This document shows, piece by piece, positions 28,811-41,500 of a stretch of DNA of 64,000 nucleotides. The position numbers and the translations under genes were made by a program. The stretch is from Hirudinaria manillensis (Eukaryota; Annelida; Clitellata; Hirudinida; Hirudinidae), in contig CM067527.1 in NCBI GenBank assembly GCA_034509925.1, positions 8,622,001 through 8,686,000 of the forward strand. Direction: 5' to 3'. Within the stretch, counting starts at the first letter, position 1. Each line of letters starts with the position of its first letter. The notes beneath the pieces are model-generated. The model made no database searches, was not told where the DNA came from, and saw only the letters and a list, made by a program, of their open reading frames with translations.

Positions 28811-30175
28811 GGATGTTAGAGTTGTAAATTCTTGGTTATAATTTATCGTTGTTGGTCGTCATTAATCGCTACTTTTGGCGTTGAATAAATTTAGTTTGTT
28901 TTTACTGAGGAGTTTATAATTATCTTTTACATATTATTTCAAAATTTGCCTTTGGCCAGTTCGGTGATTAAAGAATTACGCCAAAATTAAGAGGGTCTGT
29001 ATCTGTTTTTATATTACAATCATTATTTTGTCAAGGTGAGTCAGAACAACTGACATAGGTGATGCTCTAAAGTCACCTAGGTTTCTCCGTTGTGAAATTA
29101 AAAGTTTGAGGTGGTACATAAGAACAATGTTACACTGATAGTACACGATGGTCCCACTGCAATGATTTGAAAGGTATCTTCGGCCTGCCGCCAAGTTTAT
29201 TCATCTACTCAAATTGAGTCCCACGCTCAATTATATTATACTATATTATATTAGACCTTTAGCTTCGCTAAGTGGAAGGCGAAAGTTTTGATTTTGCTGA
29301 AGCCCAAGACAAAATATGCACATACCTGCAACATCAGAAAAAATATGAAATTCTTAGCTTAGGCGTCAGCCCTCATTCCAAGAATTTTTAAAATGGCCTT
29401 CATCAGAAATAATGTGTTCAGGTCTGATAGAAATATCCCAAAGAAACAGAATTAATGACAATGTATTTGGAAACATTCTTATCATAATTTCACGCAGTTT
29501 ATTGAGATTGTCTATTTACCTCAAACAATCAAAAAGTTGTTTGGGAATATTCCCCCATAAATGATTTCGGAGATTTCAAATTATGATTTTGATTTAGATA
29601 TCAAAAGATAAGATGATCATTCCGCGATTGTTATGAGTTTGATTTCGAATCACCTCACTAGTAATTTTCCCCTTACCTTAAATTCGTATACTTGATGCCT
29701 ACTTCAACAAGTATAAGAAGTATGTAGCATTCTCTGAATATCAATACTCCTTGCTCTAGATAAACTAGATTTTGAACGACGTTACCAAGGACAGCACAAC
29801 GAAAACATTATTGATATTTCATGTGGGGACTTGTTCGAGAGATCTTTTAAGTTTAATATTTTGACTCTTACAATAATGTACAATGGCCTAAATTTTCTTT
29901 TCTTTTTTACAATATATTTTTACAGTATTTAGTCAAATGGCTTCATGTTATACGTTTTATAGCTTTCAATCATATGATTTTCTCAATCAGATGTAGTGAA
30001 AAAGAATCCCAACACATCAATCTCCACCATTCACAATTTGGAGATTAGGCTTTACAAATGGTTTGGAAGTGCCAGAGATAGATGAGATGATGGAAGTCGA
30101 AAGAGAATAAACGTCTATGAATGAATGATTTTTCTAAATAAACCTTTCATACCTACAGTTCATTAGTGATTAGAT
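28811..30175. other. AT-rich intergenic sequence
   Basis: No coding or structural feature that I can support. Confidence 0.35.
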
Positions 30176-30370
30176 GAGGCGGGTTGGATGCGGTCGATCT
30201 GCGATTAATGGTGCAGGGATATGCCTGGATAGCTTGTGTGTAATGGCCGGATCCGAGACTGATAGCCGGGCAGCCCGCGTGGGCCCTATTCGCCCCAGGG
30301 GACAAAACCAATGAGGTACCCGCGCATAAGCCCGCAGGAGTCCTGGTTGGACCCCTCCGGAATGTGTTAG
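30176..30370. other. GC-rich island of unknown origin
   Basis: About 195 bp strikingly richer in G+C than the surroundings (GCCGGATCCGAGAC, CCGGGCAGCCCGCGTGGGCC, CGCCCCAGGGG). No tRNA-type B box and no recognised coding motif; the minus strand is open over 30401-30153. It may be part of a mobile repeat or a transferred segment, since flanking DNA is about two-thirds A+T. Confidence 0.35.
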
Positions 30371-31020
30371 CTAAGACTGTACTTTGGAGAAACTTCGGCA
30401 AATAAGATTTCTTTTTTTAGTTTTTAGGATTGTTTTTGTGCTTTTAATCAATAGATCTTTTTTCCTGAATAAGAAATTTATTGATATTTGATACAACCAA
30501 ACTGTCACCCCGGATCACGTAATCTGAAAGAAACACTGGGAGAAGGGTTCGGGGAAGTGCTGTAAGTAACTTTCCAATCATATTTTTATTTGATTTTAGA
30601 CATTTTTACAATAATTGTAAAAGATACTCACACATCCCATTACTTAGTAGATTTTTTTCACTCTCACACTGTATTTATCATATGAATATTAATTAGCCTT
30701 CCGATTGGGCGGCCTAATCGGGTTATTTAATGCCCAGACCTCAATATGTGAAAAAGAAAAACGAGACCATAAGAATAATTTTCTGCTTGTATCTTTCTAT
30801 TTTTTTTTATTAGTTATAACTTCAAAAACAGTTTTAGTATTTAAACAATATTCGAGCATTTTTTTACACATAGCAATGTTTACACTTGTATTTTAATGCC
30901 GAAGATCATCTTTCGTCAGTCTTTATTTCTAGTCCGCGGCGCAAGAAAATAGCTTTATCGCGGCCGTTTTGCGATATACTTAATTAGGATTGTTTGATTA
31001 TCTCATTCGATATATTTTAG
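30371..31020. promoter_or_regulatory. 5' flank of BLOC1S1
   Basis: AT-rich spacer. The only locally GC-rich stretch (about 30935-30975, CGCGGCGCAAG... and ATCGCGGCCG) lies about 50-90 bp upstream of the BLOC1S1 ATG. It may represent the promoter or 5' UTR. No TATA box or mapped start can be assigned. Confidence 0.25.
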
Positions 31021-31804
31021 ATGCTTTCGCTAGCGCTGAAGGAGCATAATGCCAAACAAACCCGACAAAGAGAGATACAGGGTAAACTACGTTTTCCTTT
31101 TGTCTGAAGCATCATTATCTGAATACACTTTATCTTGATGAGATAAGCTATAGACTCAGGATTCTTGGGATTAATCTATCGCCTAATCCCTGCCCTAAGC
31201 GAAACAATACATGAGAAACTAGACCATTACCCCAAATACCATTTTCAGTGACATCAACGCGGGCCTTAACGCAAGTGTCATGAATGTTTGGAATAGTATT
31301 AAAATAATTAGCGACTCATTCTCGAGAGAGACAAGATGCATGAATCATCTAAAAAACAGTAGATAATTTATTAAAATATTGTAGAAAGGAAAAGATCCGA
31401 GGCAGTGATAGCAACATCAGCTCTGGCCTCCTCTTTGGTAGAACATTTGAATAAGGGGTAATAAATGATTGCTTACTTAGATAAGATGATTTCTTAAACC
31501 TTATGTTCATTAACAGAGTTGCCCAAGCTTATGTAAATCAAAAGAAGCTTGATACAGAAACAAAGATTTTGCAAGCTAATGTGGGCCAATTCTCAAAGCA
31601 GGCCAACCAGTGGCTGAGGCTTATCAATGATTTCAACCAATTGATAAAGGTTAAAGTTCTTATTATGTATATCTAAGAAACGCATCCGTGTTTATTAATA
31701 TTAATATGCAGGAAATTGGTGATGTTGAAAACTGGTCGAGGAGCATTGAGGCAGATATGAGGACTATTTCTAGTGCTCTTGAATATGCTTACAAGAGTTC
31801 ATGA
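31021..31804 (+). CDS. BLOC1S1: BLOC-1 subunit 1 (GCN5L1), four exons
   Basis: Exons 31021-31081, 31385-31457, 31517-31649 and 31712-31804, all GT-AG, total 360 nt = 119 residues plus stop. The protein starts MLSLALKEHNAKQ, continues with SSLVEHLN and VAQAYVNQKKLDTETK, and ends EIGDVENWSRSIEADMRTIS to AYKSS. These are the conserved blocks of BLOC1S1, a small helical protein of usual length about 125 residues. It is a shared subunit of the BLOC-1 and BORC complexes acting on lysosome-related organelles and lysosome positioning, and is also linked to protein acetylation. The introns are 60-300 bp, unlike the kilobase introns of the neighbouring MGAT4. It is convergent with MGAT4 (776 bp between stop codons). 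Phases agree at every junction. Confidence 0.95.
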
Positions 31805-32579
31805 GTTTGGATTGTCTCACTAAAGAGTAATTAACTCATGATTCTACCCTTTTAATTTTATAAAACAAATAGTTCATGTTAACCCAACAATGACCAGGTT
31901 ACACCAATGTCCATAGCTGTGAAGATAGTAACCTAGGAAAGAACAGGCTGAAATCTTCTTGATTAATTGCAGTTAGACGGTGGTGATCTCCTCAATCATA
32001 ATCTGTTGAAAATAAGATGCTTTTAAAGGATGACTGTTTTGTTCTCTTACAAGCATAAGTTTGGCACTACACAGACATCATCTTATACCTTGAATTAAGA
32101 AATAGATGACAAATGATATGCTAATAGGATTATAATCAATGGGTTAGCCTAAATACCAGTTTTAGGGTGTCATTGTACTTCAAACAATTTTCTGGAGGGG
32201 CATCATGTACAAGGTATTTTTCCTGAAGTTATATGATAGGCAGGATATGATGAGAGCATGAAAGATCAATATATATTTTATTTGATGTCTATTCTGGGCT
32301 CAGCCATCCTAAACACTTGTTTTTTGGTATTTGAATTGCTAGGAATATATGTATTAAGGGCTAAGATTGATGTAGCTGTGGCTCAGTGTTCAGAAGCATG
32401 CCATCTGTCTAGCATTGGAAATCCACTTCAGAATAACTGTTCTTAAAATTCATGCTCCTAGATTCATGCTTATTTGAAGTAAATTTATTGCTTTAAATTA
32501 GGAAAATCATGAGGATTGAGCACTCATCAAAATGATGATAATATTCATTAAAGTGCACCTTGTGAAGTCGTACAAAGAT
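31805..32579. other. Convergent intergenic region
   Basis: Holds the 3' flanks of BLOC1S1 (plus) and MGAT4 (minus). No further gene is seen. The plus-strand frame at 32258-32446 is hydrophobic and unmatched. Confidence 0.4.
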
Positions 32580-35500
32580 TCACCTCACCTCACTTAGTAT
32601 GACCCAAGCTCTCGAGTCTTCATGGACTATCAGACGCAACGATTCCACTGGGGTACAGTGTTGTGGAACAATTCCCTCAGCAACTCCTGATTCATCATTA
32701 AACTTACCAATCCTTACAAAACTTGAATTGTTTGATACAGGAAGTACTTCAACAGATGTATTAAAAAATTTGTCTCCAGGATGATCAGCGTCTCCGCTTC
32801 TGAATAGGAATCTGATAAAAAGATGCACATACATGTTAATCTAATGATAACCTAATGTTAGGCATGTTAGGCAGTTTTAACTCTGTAAATTGCCTATGAG
32901 TACAACTGGTTAGAATATGTTTGAGGCAAATTAGTATGTGTTGGTAGCAAATTGGAGAAGTGTTGGAAGCCAACTAAATCAGTTTTCCTTAGATTTTTAG
33001 GGATAGGAGGTAGGTATGCTGGATGATTTTGGTAAAAACTGTTGGTGCTATCGACATTGTCTTTGTCCCCTTTCATACAAAAACAAAATTTTATTACAAA
33101 GTGTGTTTACAAAATAATTTGATTGCATCTTCCTTTAGCCAATCTCATAAATAACAATATCCTAAACTGTTCTGGTCATGTTTGGGTGAACTGGCAAGAA
33201 TTGCCCCTCCGATGCGGTGCTGGTTGACAATCCCGCAATGGGAATTTGTAACATTCTTTTGGTGCTTGGATACTTGTTGAGATGACTCTGAAAAAGTGCC
33301 GGCCAAACATCCATTGACTTCTCCATGCCATCAATTTTTAGTTTTTGTCTTCAAGGAAATTGTAGCTAAAAAAAATTACCATATAACTCTTCCACCTGTG
33401 GTATTGCCAACTCCATTAGAATAATATATCTTCATCCAGCATAACATTAGGGCTAGGTCTAGGCACTCCTGATCTCAAGGCAATCAAAATCCATGTTTTT
33501 TTAAATAATTATTATCAAACCTTTATACTGATACTTCTTATGAGTATTGCTAAAAGCATTGGTGATATCCAATTATGTTGAAAATGTTGGCAGTAGCAAT
33601 CCCTGAACATTTGTAAATAAGGCTTCCTCTCTTAGGACTTCTGTCAGTGCATGTCAAGAATTTATTTTCTATATCATGCATATAGCATTTGATACTTGGG
33701 GCAACAAGGGAAGACTGGTGACAATCTACCTGTCAATGGAGGTTTTGCTTCTTTAAGGCTGACCCATGAGTTCATTTATTAATCAAATTAATCAGTAAAT
33801 GTCAAAAAACCTATGGAGGTGAAATAAAAGGTATGGGCAGGATTATCTACCAAAGATCACCACCAGTTATTAGCCTATCACTTCTCCAACATTCATTGGG
33901 TCTGGGCATGTGGAAAAATAGCATTCATGATTTTGTTCAAGCAGCAGTCTAGTCAAATTCAACTGCTGCAAATAGTCTAATTCCAAGCATAAAATTATAA
34001 TTGTCCTTAAGTCTAAAGTCAACAATTAATATAGAATTTCAAAATCAAGCAAACAAAATGTCAAGCTAAGTAATGGATATAAGCCCATTGTATCAAAACA
34101 TCATAAAATATTTATAGCCTCTCACAAAACATCACAGCCTCAAACTGAAGCAACAATCATTCTCACATAGTCACTAGCAATTTTGCAAACCTTCCAACTT
34201 TTGTAGGATGAAGAAACTTGAAAATAACAATGTCATCTCTCTTGGGCAATATACCCCAAAACACTGCATTTCCTGAATAAGCAAGCTCAAGAGAATAAGC
34301 TTCATAAACCTTGATTGAAGTGAAAACATTGGCTGGAGGATTGGCATGTGCTTGTACCATTTGTCCTTTCTTGAAATCCTTGTCCTTTTCAATAAAAATC
34401 TATATAGAAACACTCATTGGAGTATTAAATTTTATACCTTTAGCTTTTGGACCTTTCCTTTTAATGAAGAAAATGTCCCAACATGCTGAAATAAAGAAGG
34501 TTTATACCTCTTCCGAAGTTGTTCCATTGAATGGAAGCAGTGTTTCTATTTGGAGATATATTCAAGATTAATTAATTTAATCATTAATTTTAAATTTAAT
34601 TATCTAAGCGTGTCATTTGATGACAATAAAATCAAGCTTTACTATTCGGTTATATTGACTAAATAGCTGCTCCATGAGCTAATAGTTTATGAACTACAGG
34701 ATTATCTCAAGACATGCAAAATTTAAAATAACATTCCCCCCAAAATATTGACATTTTAATATTTGTATTATAATATAAGACAAATAAGGGTATAAAAGTA
34801 AAAATTCTTGTAATAAAATTATTGTGTTTATATTTGTAACATATCTCATGACATAAGTGAAGGGGATAACCACATATTATGGATGAAAAAGCAGGGAAGA
34901 CTGGTGAGCAAAATTTTGCAGCAGAGGCACATAAATAGCCCTAGATATGACATTGATTTTTTTAAAAATTTATTTTGAGGGTTTTTGAATCATAGTTATT
35001 GTAAACCACTATAGCAATATGGTGCTCTGAAATTGGGATGGCTCTTATGAAGTATTTTTGAACACTTTCAATTTTAGCTATTTTGGCTATGTGGGGAACA
35101 ATATTCAATAATTGGATGAACACAATATGCTCTTGTTAAAATCTTTTTGTCTCTTCTTTAAAAGCATTTGAGGAGCAGTCTTAATCTCACAAATGCTTTA
35201 TGAACATTGTTGTTGATATAGGTTGTGTAGGTGAGTCAATGAGGAATCCAAGGTCATGGATACTGTCTGATGGAGGTTTGTGAGGCAATTATAGTTGATA
35301 AATATAGTTGATTAGTTTTGATGCATGCCATTTTTATTTTTCAGGGGCTAATTGTAAATCTGTTGTTCCTTAGCATTGCCAGTCAATAGCAGCTTGTAAT
35401 GAAGATTTATTTCCTTTTGACAGGAAGGTAACATATTTTAACATTCAAATTTTGATAAATTCATTGCAAATCATGAATATAAACTTATTTCAGCTAAATA

Positions 35501-38500
35501 ATATGAAAACTACAAAAAATGGGGTCTTACTAAGCACCTTATCTAAATTATGCAGACAAAAAATATATTCAAACCACTTATTACCCTAAATCATACATTA
35601 AGAATAGATCAAGAATTCAAAAAGGCTAACATTTGATTTTTCAGGATTGCACATTTTAACATATAGCAAATGATCAAGTAGCCAGTCAACAGGTTTGTCT
35701 TTGTGGAACATAAGAAAAAATTCAATTATAAAAGGGAGATCACTGACTCTAAAAAGTTTTCCTAAAAAAATTTTTAAATATTCATTTCTTGAAATATATA
35801 CTAAAAATAAATAAAATACTGACCTATAAAGCCAAGATGAGAAAATTCAAGAAGCAACCATTTGCTACTTGCTTGACTGCTAGCAAATGATTTCATCACC
35901 CCAATATAACCAGGCTTGGTCATGACATCATCTTCCAACTAATAAAATAACAATGTCTACTTACTCTATATTGTAAGAATTTCTTACTAATATATATTTA
36001 AAATTTTTTTGTTACAAATTCAGTTAAACATATAGCAAAATGATCATTACTCAGAAAAAGTTGTCGATAGCAGGATAACGGAATAGGTAGTATACAACGC
36101 AATGGTAAAAAGGCAAGTTGTTATGTGTCACGTTCAATACCCAGCCTATACCTAAAGAAAGCACTTCTATGAGATGGCACTATATCTGCTTGGATGTTTG
36201 CGTTACTGTGTGTGATGGTTGCGATAACAATCATAATGGTTCATGTTTTCAACCCGGCTCATTCTGCCACAAGCGCTCTCTGGGAGAAGCGATACATAAA
36301 TGGAAGTGCCTCTGATGCTCTGCATATGGCATTGTAATAAGTGATTTATAATTACAGTTGATGATAATATTACCTGCAAATAATAATATCCCCTGCTGCA
36401 AGCATACATCATTATGTAGCTGTAATCTAGGTTCTGTTTTGTTCTCCATCTAGTAATTTATATTAGATCCAAATTTAATAGAAAAACAAAAAGTGTAATG
36501 AATAGTTTTTGAAGTGTCAGAAGCAGTCTCAGGTATACATGTATAAATATACATCAAACTGTATGATATTTGAAACAATTTAAAGCATTATAAGAAGCAA
36601 ACCAGTTAGCAAATTGCACACAAGTTGGTTCAAAAAGATGTTACATTTACAATCGTTTGCCACAAGCAACCTTGTGATGTAGAAGAAAAAATAATATAAG
36701 GTAGTAAAAAATTGTTGTGACTATCCATACTTTTCACAATAACTTTAATCCAAAATATCATTTGAATAACAGCTCAAGTAAAATGAAATTCATAATAATA
36801 ATAATAATCTTATTTTTAATTTGATAAAGAACTAAGCACATAAAGTCATTTCTGACTATTTTGAAGGTCTTAGAAAAATTTCTAAGCTCCAGAAATAAAA
36901 AAAATTGTATTAAAAGTAAACAAGTTAATGCTCCAGTCTGATATTATTCTTCAATCCTCTAAAATATTGCAACTGCAGTTAGCCAATCTTTTGAGTGCCT
37001 TATATATCCAGTTGGGATGTGAAGGCACTTCTCAATAGAACCCCCTCCAAGGGCACTCCCTGGCAGTGATGGCTGGGCAATGAACATAACATGTTTCTTG
37101 ATGGCATTACTGTTGCTTGCAGGAATGCTATCCATGAACCATAACATATCTGCAACTATTTTTTTGTGGATAAACAATCTCTTGATGATGTTTTCATCCA
37201 GTTTTTTTCTGATAAAATTCATTGTGGGAAAATTTTTTAAATGTTACTGAGACATTTTCAAAAGACTTCAAATTGTAATAAAACAATATGGAATATTACA
37301 GCTTATTTAAAGGACTTGGCTCACAATTTTGATTTTCAATTTAGTCTTTATCAAATAAAAGTTATTTGTACTTCTATTTAGCCAATCTTTAGAGTGCCCT
37401 ATCCTACCAGGACGTGAAGAAACTTCTTAATTGATTGCCATTTCTATAGTATTCAAGGGGTTCCACAGTGCTACAGGCTGGATTGTAGAAAACACATGCT
37501 GGATTGTAAAAACACATGCAGAAACCCTGCTTGCCTATAAATTACATCTACATTAGAGTGGTTCAAATTTATATGGTAACATTTTTTTGCTGGATTGTGG
37601 TGCATATGAACTCATTTTTTCTTTTTCCAACGATTCTTCAAAAAAGTTCCTTAACATCAAACTTTTAGAGGCTCAATCAGTTGAAAAATTACAATAATTT
37701 CTTATAGTACATTGAAATGACTCAAAAATCATTTTTCAACTGCAGTCAAATCTCGCTACTATGCCACTCTCGCCACTCAGTCCCGACATAATAGCAAGGT
37801 TTGTAAAAATGGCCTTATTTTTATCAAATAAAAATGGCTTTATTGCAAAAATGGTTATATTTTCTCAAGTTACCCATCAGCTCAGTCTAAAGCTCTCTGG
37901 AGCATCTTTTGGCAAATGGGGATTTGTTTTTCAAGGTTTCTGCCAATTCCCACAAAGTAGTTGTTGAATGCGTTTGCGATATCTTCTGGTGAGATTAGAT
38001 CCCTGCCATTGATAGAGCCCAAGGTGTCACAATCTACTTCTGGTTTGCATCTATTGAGTATTTGGGATATCAGGTTCAAATATCAGGTTTTTCATATTCT
38101 GTAGTTTGAATTTTTCCAAATAAAATTCTCTGATGGTTTGGTTTTGAGAGACTTCAATTTATTTCGATGTGTTATGAACTTTTGTCTGTTTGAGTCAGTT
38201 GGATTTTTGATATATTTCACAGACAAATTATTCTTTTCTCTACAAAAAGCTTGGTCATCCAATCATTTTGGGGTATTTGTGATCGCCTCTTTTGCAAAAC
38301 AAATGAGAAGCAATAGTTGTAAATTTCCTGAAATTTATTGATAAAAGACTGATAGATAGATGTGGCATTATTTTGTACTGCATACTCAATTTGACAGCCA
38401 CCTAATTCACTTCCCTCAGTAACTCATTGAAACTATAGTCTCTTCTGGGTCTTCTAAAGCATCTGGCCTGTTCATTTCTGTATTTGATGGCAAAGTAAGC

Positions 38501-41500
38501 CTTGACGAAAAATATGTCAGGAAGTGACCAAATATGTCACTCACTATAATTTTCCTAGTAGAATTGCACCTACAATAGTTGGTGAAAATATTATTCACTC
38601 TTTATTCTCCAACAACAATCCAACACCACCTTCCTTCTTTCCTTCACAACATTTGTAGATAAAGTCACAGTTGGTCAATGCAACACCCTTGGCCCTATTT
38701 TCATTCAACCATTCTGTGAGCACAGTAATTTTTGGTTCACAACGTTTTAATAGAATTTGGAGATCAGACAATTTGTGTTGGAGATAATTGAAATGAAAAA
38801 AAAAAGAGAAATAAGCAGGATACTTCGGTAGTAAACACAACTCTTCAGGAGTAACATATGTTTTGTTCGCATCATTAATTCAATTCAATTCCTCCAATAT
38901 TTTAAGTGCCTTTTTTATCCAAGTCCTAGGATTAAGATTTCCAAGTTGTCAAGGTCAATTTCAGAATCAAACTGAAGCAAAGATGTTTCGTTTTTATGGA
39001 ACAAAAACTCCGTATTTGATCGGAGGGACAAAAACTAAAAAATATCTGTCAAAACAAAATTAGAGTTTCTCCAAGTCAGGAAGGCAGTGAACCCGAGTTT
39101 GCCCTGACTTTTCACTCCTTCTATGGTAAACACGACCACCCCACAGAATCCAGGTTGAGAAGACTTTCTTTCTTTTATAAGCCTTCTGGCCTGAGTAAAT
39201 ATTTCGGAATTCGTTTTGGTCAGGTGCTCATTGATGAAGATTTCTGAGTTTTTATCCTTGTTTAAGGATTTCCTCAGAGCATAGACACTGTCTCTAGTCT
39301 GCTTTAATCCAAACAACTATTGGACAATGGCCACTTTTACTGGAGATCCTATAGTCTGCCTGAATGTCACTCTCTGAGAAATTCATGCCAAGCTTGGAGT
39401 TGCAGCAATTTACAACTGCTTGGAATGTGTCTTTCCAGGTTTTCCACTCTTCTGTAGTTACTTTTTGCCAGAGGGAGCAATAATTTCAGCCAGGAATAAA
39501 TCTGGTAATCCACAGATTACCAGGCTATTGGCTTCATCTGAACCTCAATTTTGTCATATCTTGTCTTGAGATGATTATTTTCCTCATTGAGTTTGTTCAC
39601 CCTTTCAAGCAACATCTTCATTTCCTCTCCGACTTAATTTAAAACCAAGCTAGGCAATTCCTCTGATGACTTCTCGTATGTATGCCAAAATTCTGGCCTT
39701 AATTTTTTCAGCCAAACTGTCTAGCGTTTGCCTTGTCGAATTCTTCAAATTTTTGTCTTATCAAAGGAGTGCCAATCTCAAAGGCTAACCCAATTTTTAT
39801 TAAAGCTTAAGTGCAGAAAAAAATGCGTTAACTTAAAATTTTAATGCAATATCCAGATGTCGGTTCAAAGACAAGTCAAAAGCTATAATCTTTTACTAAA
39901 TTAGCCTTAGCAACAGCTATAAAAACGCAAATTAGAATATTCAATGAGTTTCCCCAAAAATAAGAGAGGAACTCATTAATTTCTAATATTCCATAAGATG
40001 GTGTAGAGTTTATTTTTTGAGGCTATCTTATATTTTCATGTACAACAGTTTACTGGCATTTATGCATGTAGGATACAATTATGGAGCTGAGCTGCATATT
40101 TTTAATCACATACTATCAGAAATGATGTTTTAGTAAAATGTTATAATGCCATTCGATTGAGATCTCGAAAAATTTAATGTACTTTAGTTGAACCACTCAT
40201 TTCTTCTGAAATATCATAACTGTTCAAATCTGAATTCATTTTCTTGCAAATCCATTTTCCATAGAATTGTGGCTCAAATCCCTCATGTCTAGCATTAAAA
40301 CTCTCTTCACACTCTAGCAATCTTTGACTAGCTCATAACGAAACAAAACAAAAACAATTTTATCATATAAATTTTTGCCCAGCCCAAATTTCTTTCTAAC
40401 TGAAGTTATCATATGTGTGAGCCACTTTTGAATAATCTTCTCTTTAATAAAAAACATTGCCTTGTGAGTCCCCTTAATTGTGTGATGTAAAAGCTTTTCC
40501 TTTATTATATATTCACTAGCTACGAATTATGGTTAGTAACAAATGTTTCCAAACCATATTTTTGAACAACTTGCAGAGAAAAATAAAAGCTAATTGTTCA
40601 GCCAAACTATCAGCCATAAAGCCCCAGGAGCCACAAACAATAACATTCATGCATAAATTAGCATACTTAATTTTGACAAAATATAAGAATAATTTGTTAT
40701 AGAACACATATCATATTAATATGGATTCAAAAATCTAACTTTTCTTCTATCTGCAGCAGGGTTGCTGTGGTCCAAAATCATCCTGAGGAGTTTTTGTGAT
40801 GCTTACCAAATCTATTATTATGTATAGGATCATTTCCCAGTTTATTTATGTAAATAATTTTTTTCCTGAGTTTACACGTACAAATTGTATTATTTCTGAA
40901 TAAACAGATTTAAATACTTAATTATGGTGATATAATGTCAAAACTTTGTCATTTGAATATTCAATGACCATATTTAAAAAAAGGCCTAATTAGTTGTTTT
41001 GCCTTCTCGTGAATGGCTAAGCTATTTAATCTTAAGGTTGCCATCTTAAATACATTCAATTTTTTTTAATAGGTTCATGATGCAGTTCTCCACCATGAAT
41101 TGCATGACAAGGTGAGTTCTGGATGTTGGGATAACTATGGGATGAACCCTCCTCTACCCTGTCCATGAACTAACTCAGACAACTGGGGAAGAAGAGGATG
41201 CACAAGAAGATTGAGGGTGCAGGGTGCGGGATGGCTGAATGGATATCGCACCTGTGAATAACGGTAAAAAGCAACAGTTTCGTGTTCGTTACCCAGCCCA
41301 TACTATATAATAAGGCTATTTATGTTGGAGAATGGACTATCAAATACTAGATAGTTCTGGATGCCTGATACTCATCCTAAGCCAGCCAGGTATCTAGCAC
41401 TTTCTTAATAAAGTAAGGATATTCTTTGTTGAGCTTATGCTTTTTTTCATGAATTTATTACTTTTGCACATAATGATGACATCATTTTAACATTTAAATT

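Noticed and set aside
32894-33076. 60-codon minus-strand frame near the last MGAT4 exon
   Set aside because: Lies in the intron between 34191 and 32811; the GnT-IV reading passes directly from one exon to the other with matching phase.
36203-36412. Minus-strand 69-codon frame as a separate small gene
   Set aside because: Its first third is MGAT4 exon 36449-36374; the remainder is intron read-through.
41240-41310. tRNA gene
   Set aside because: A- and B-box-like motifs are present but the acceptor and T arms do not pair into a full cloverleaf and a longer shared body follows, so it is called a SINE.
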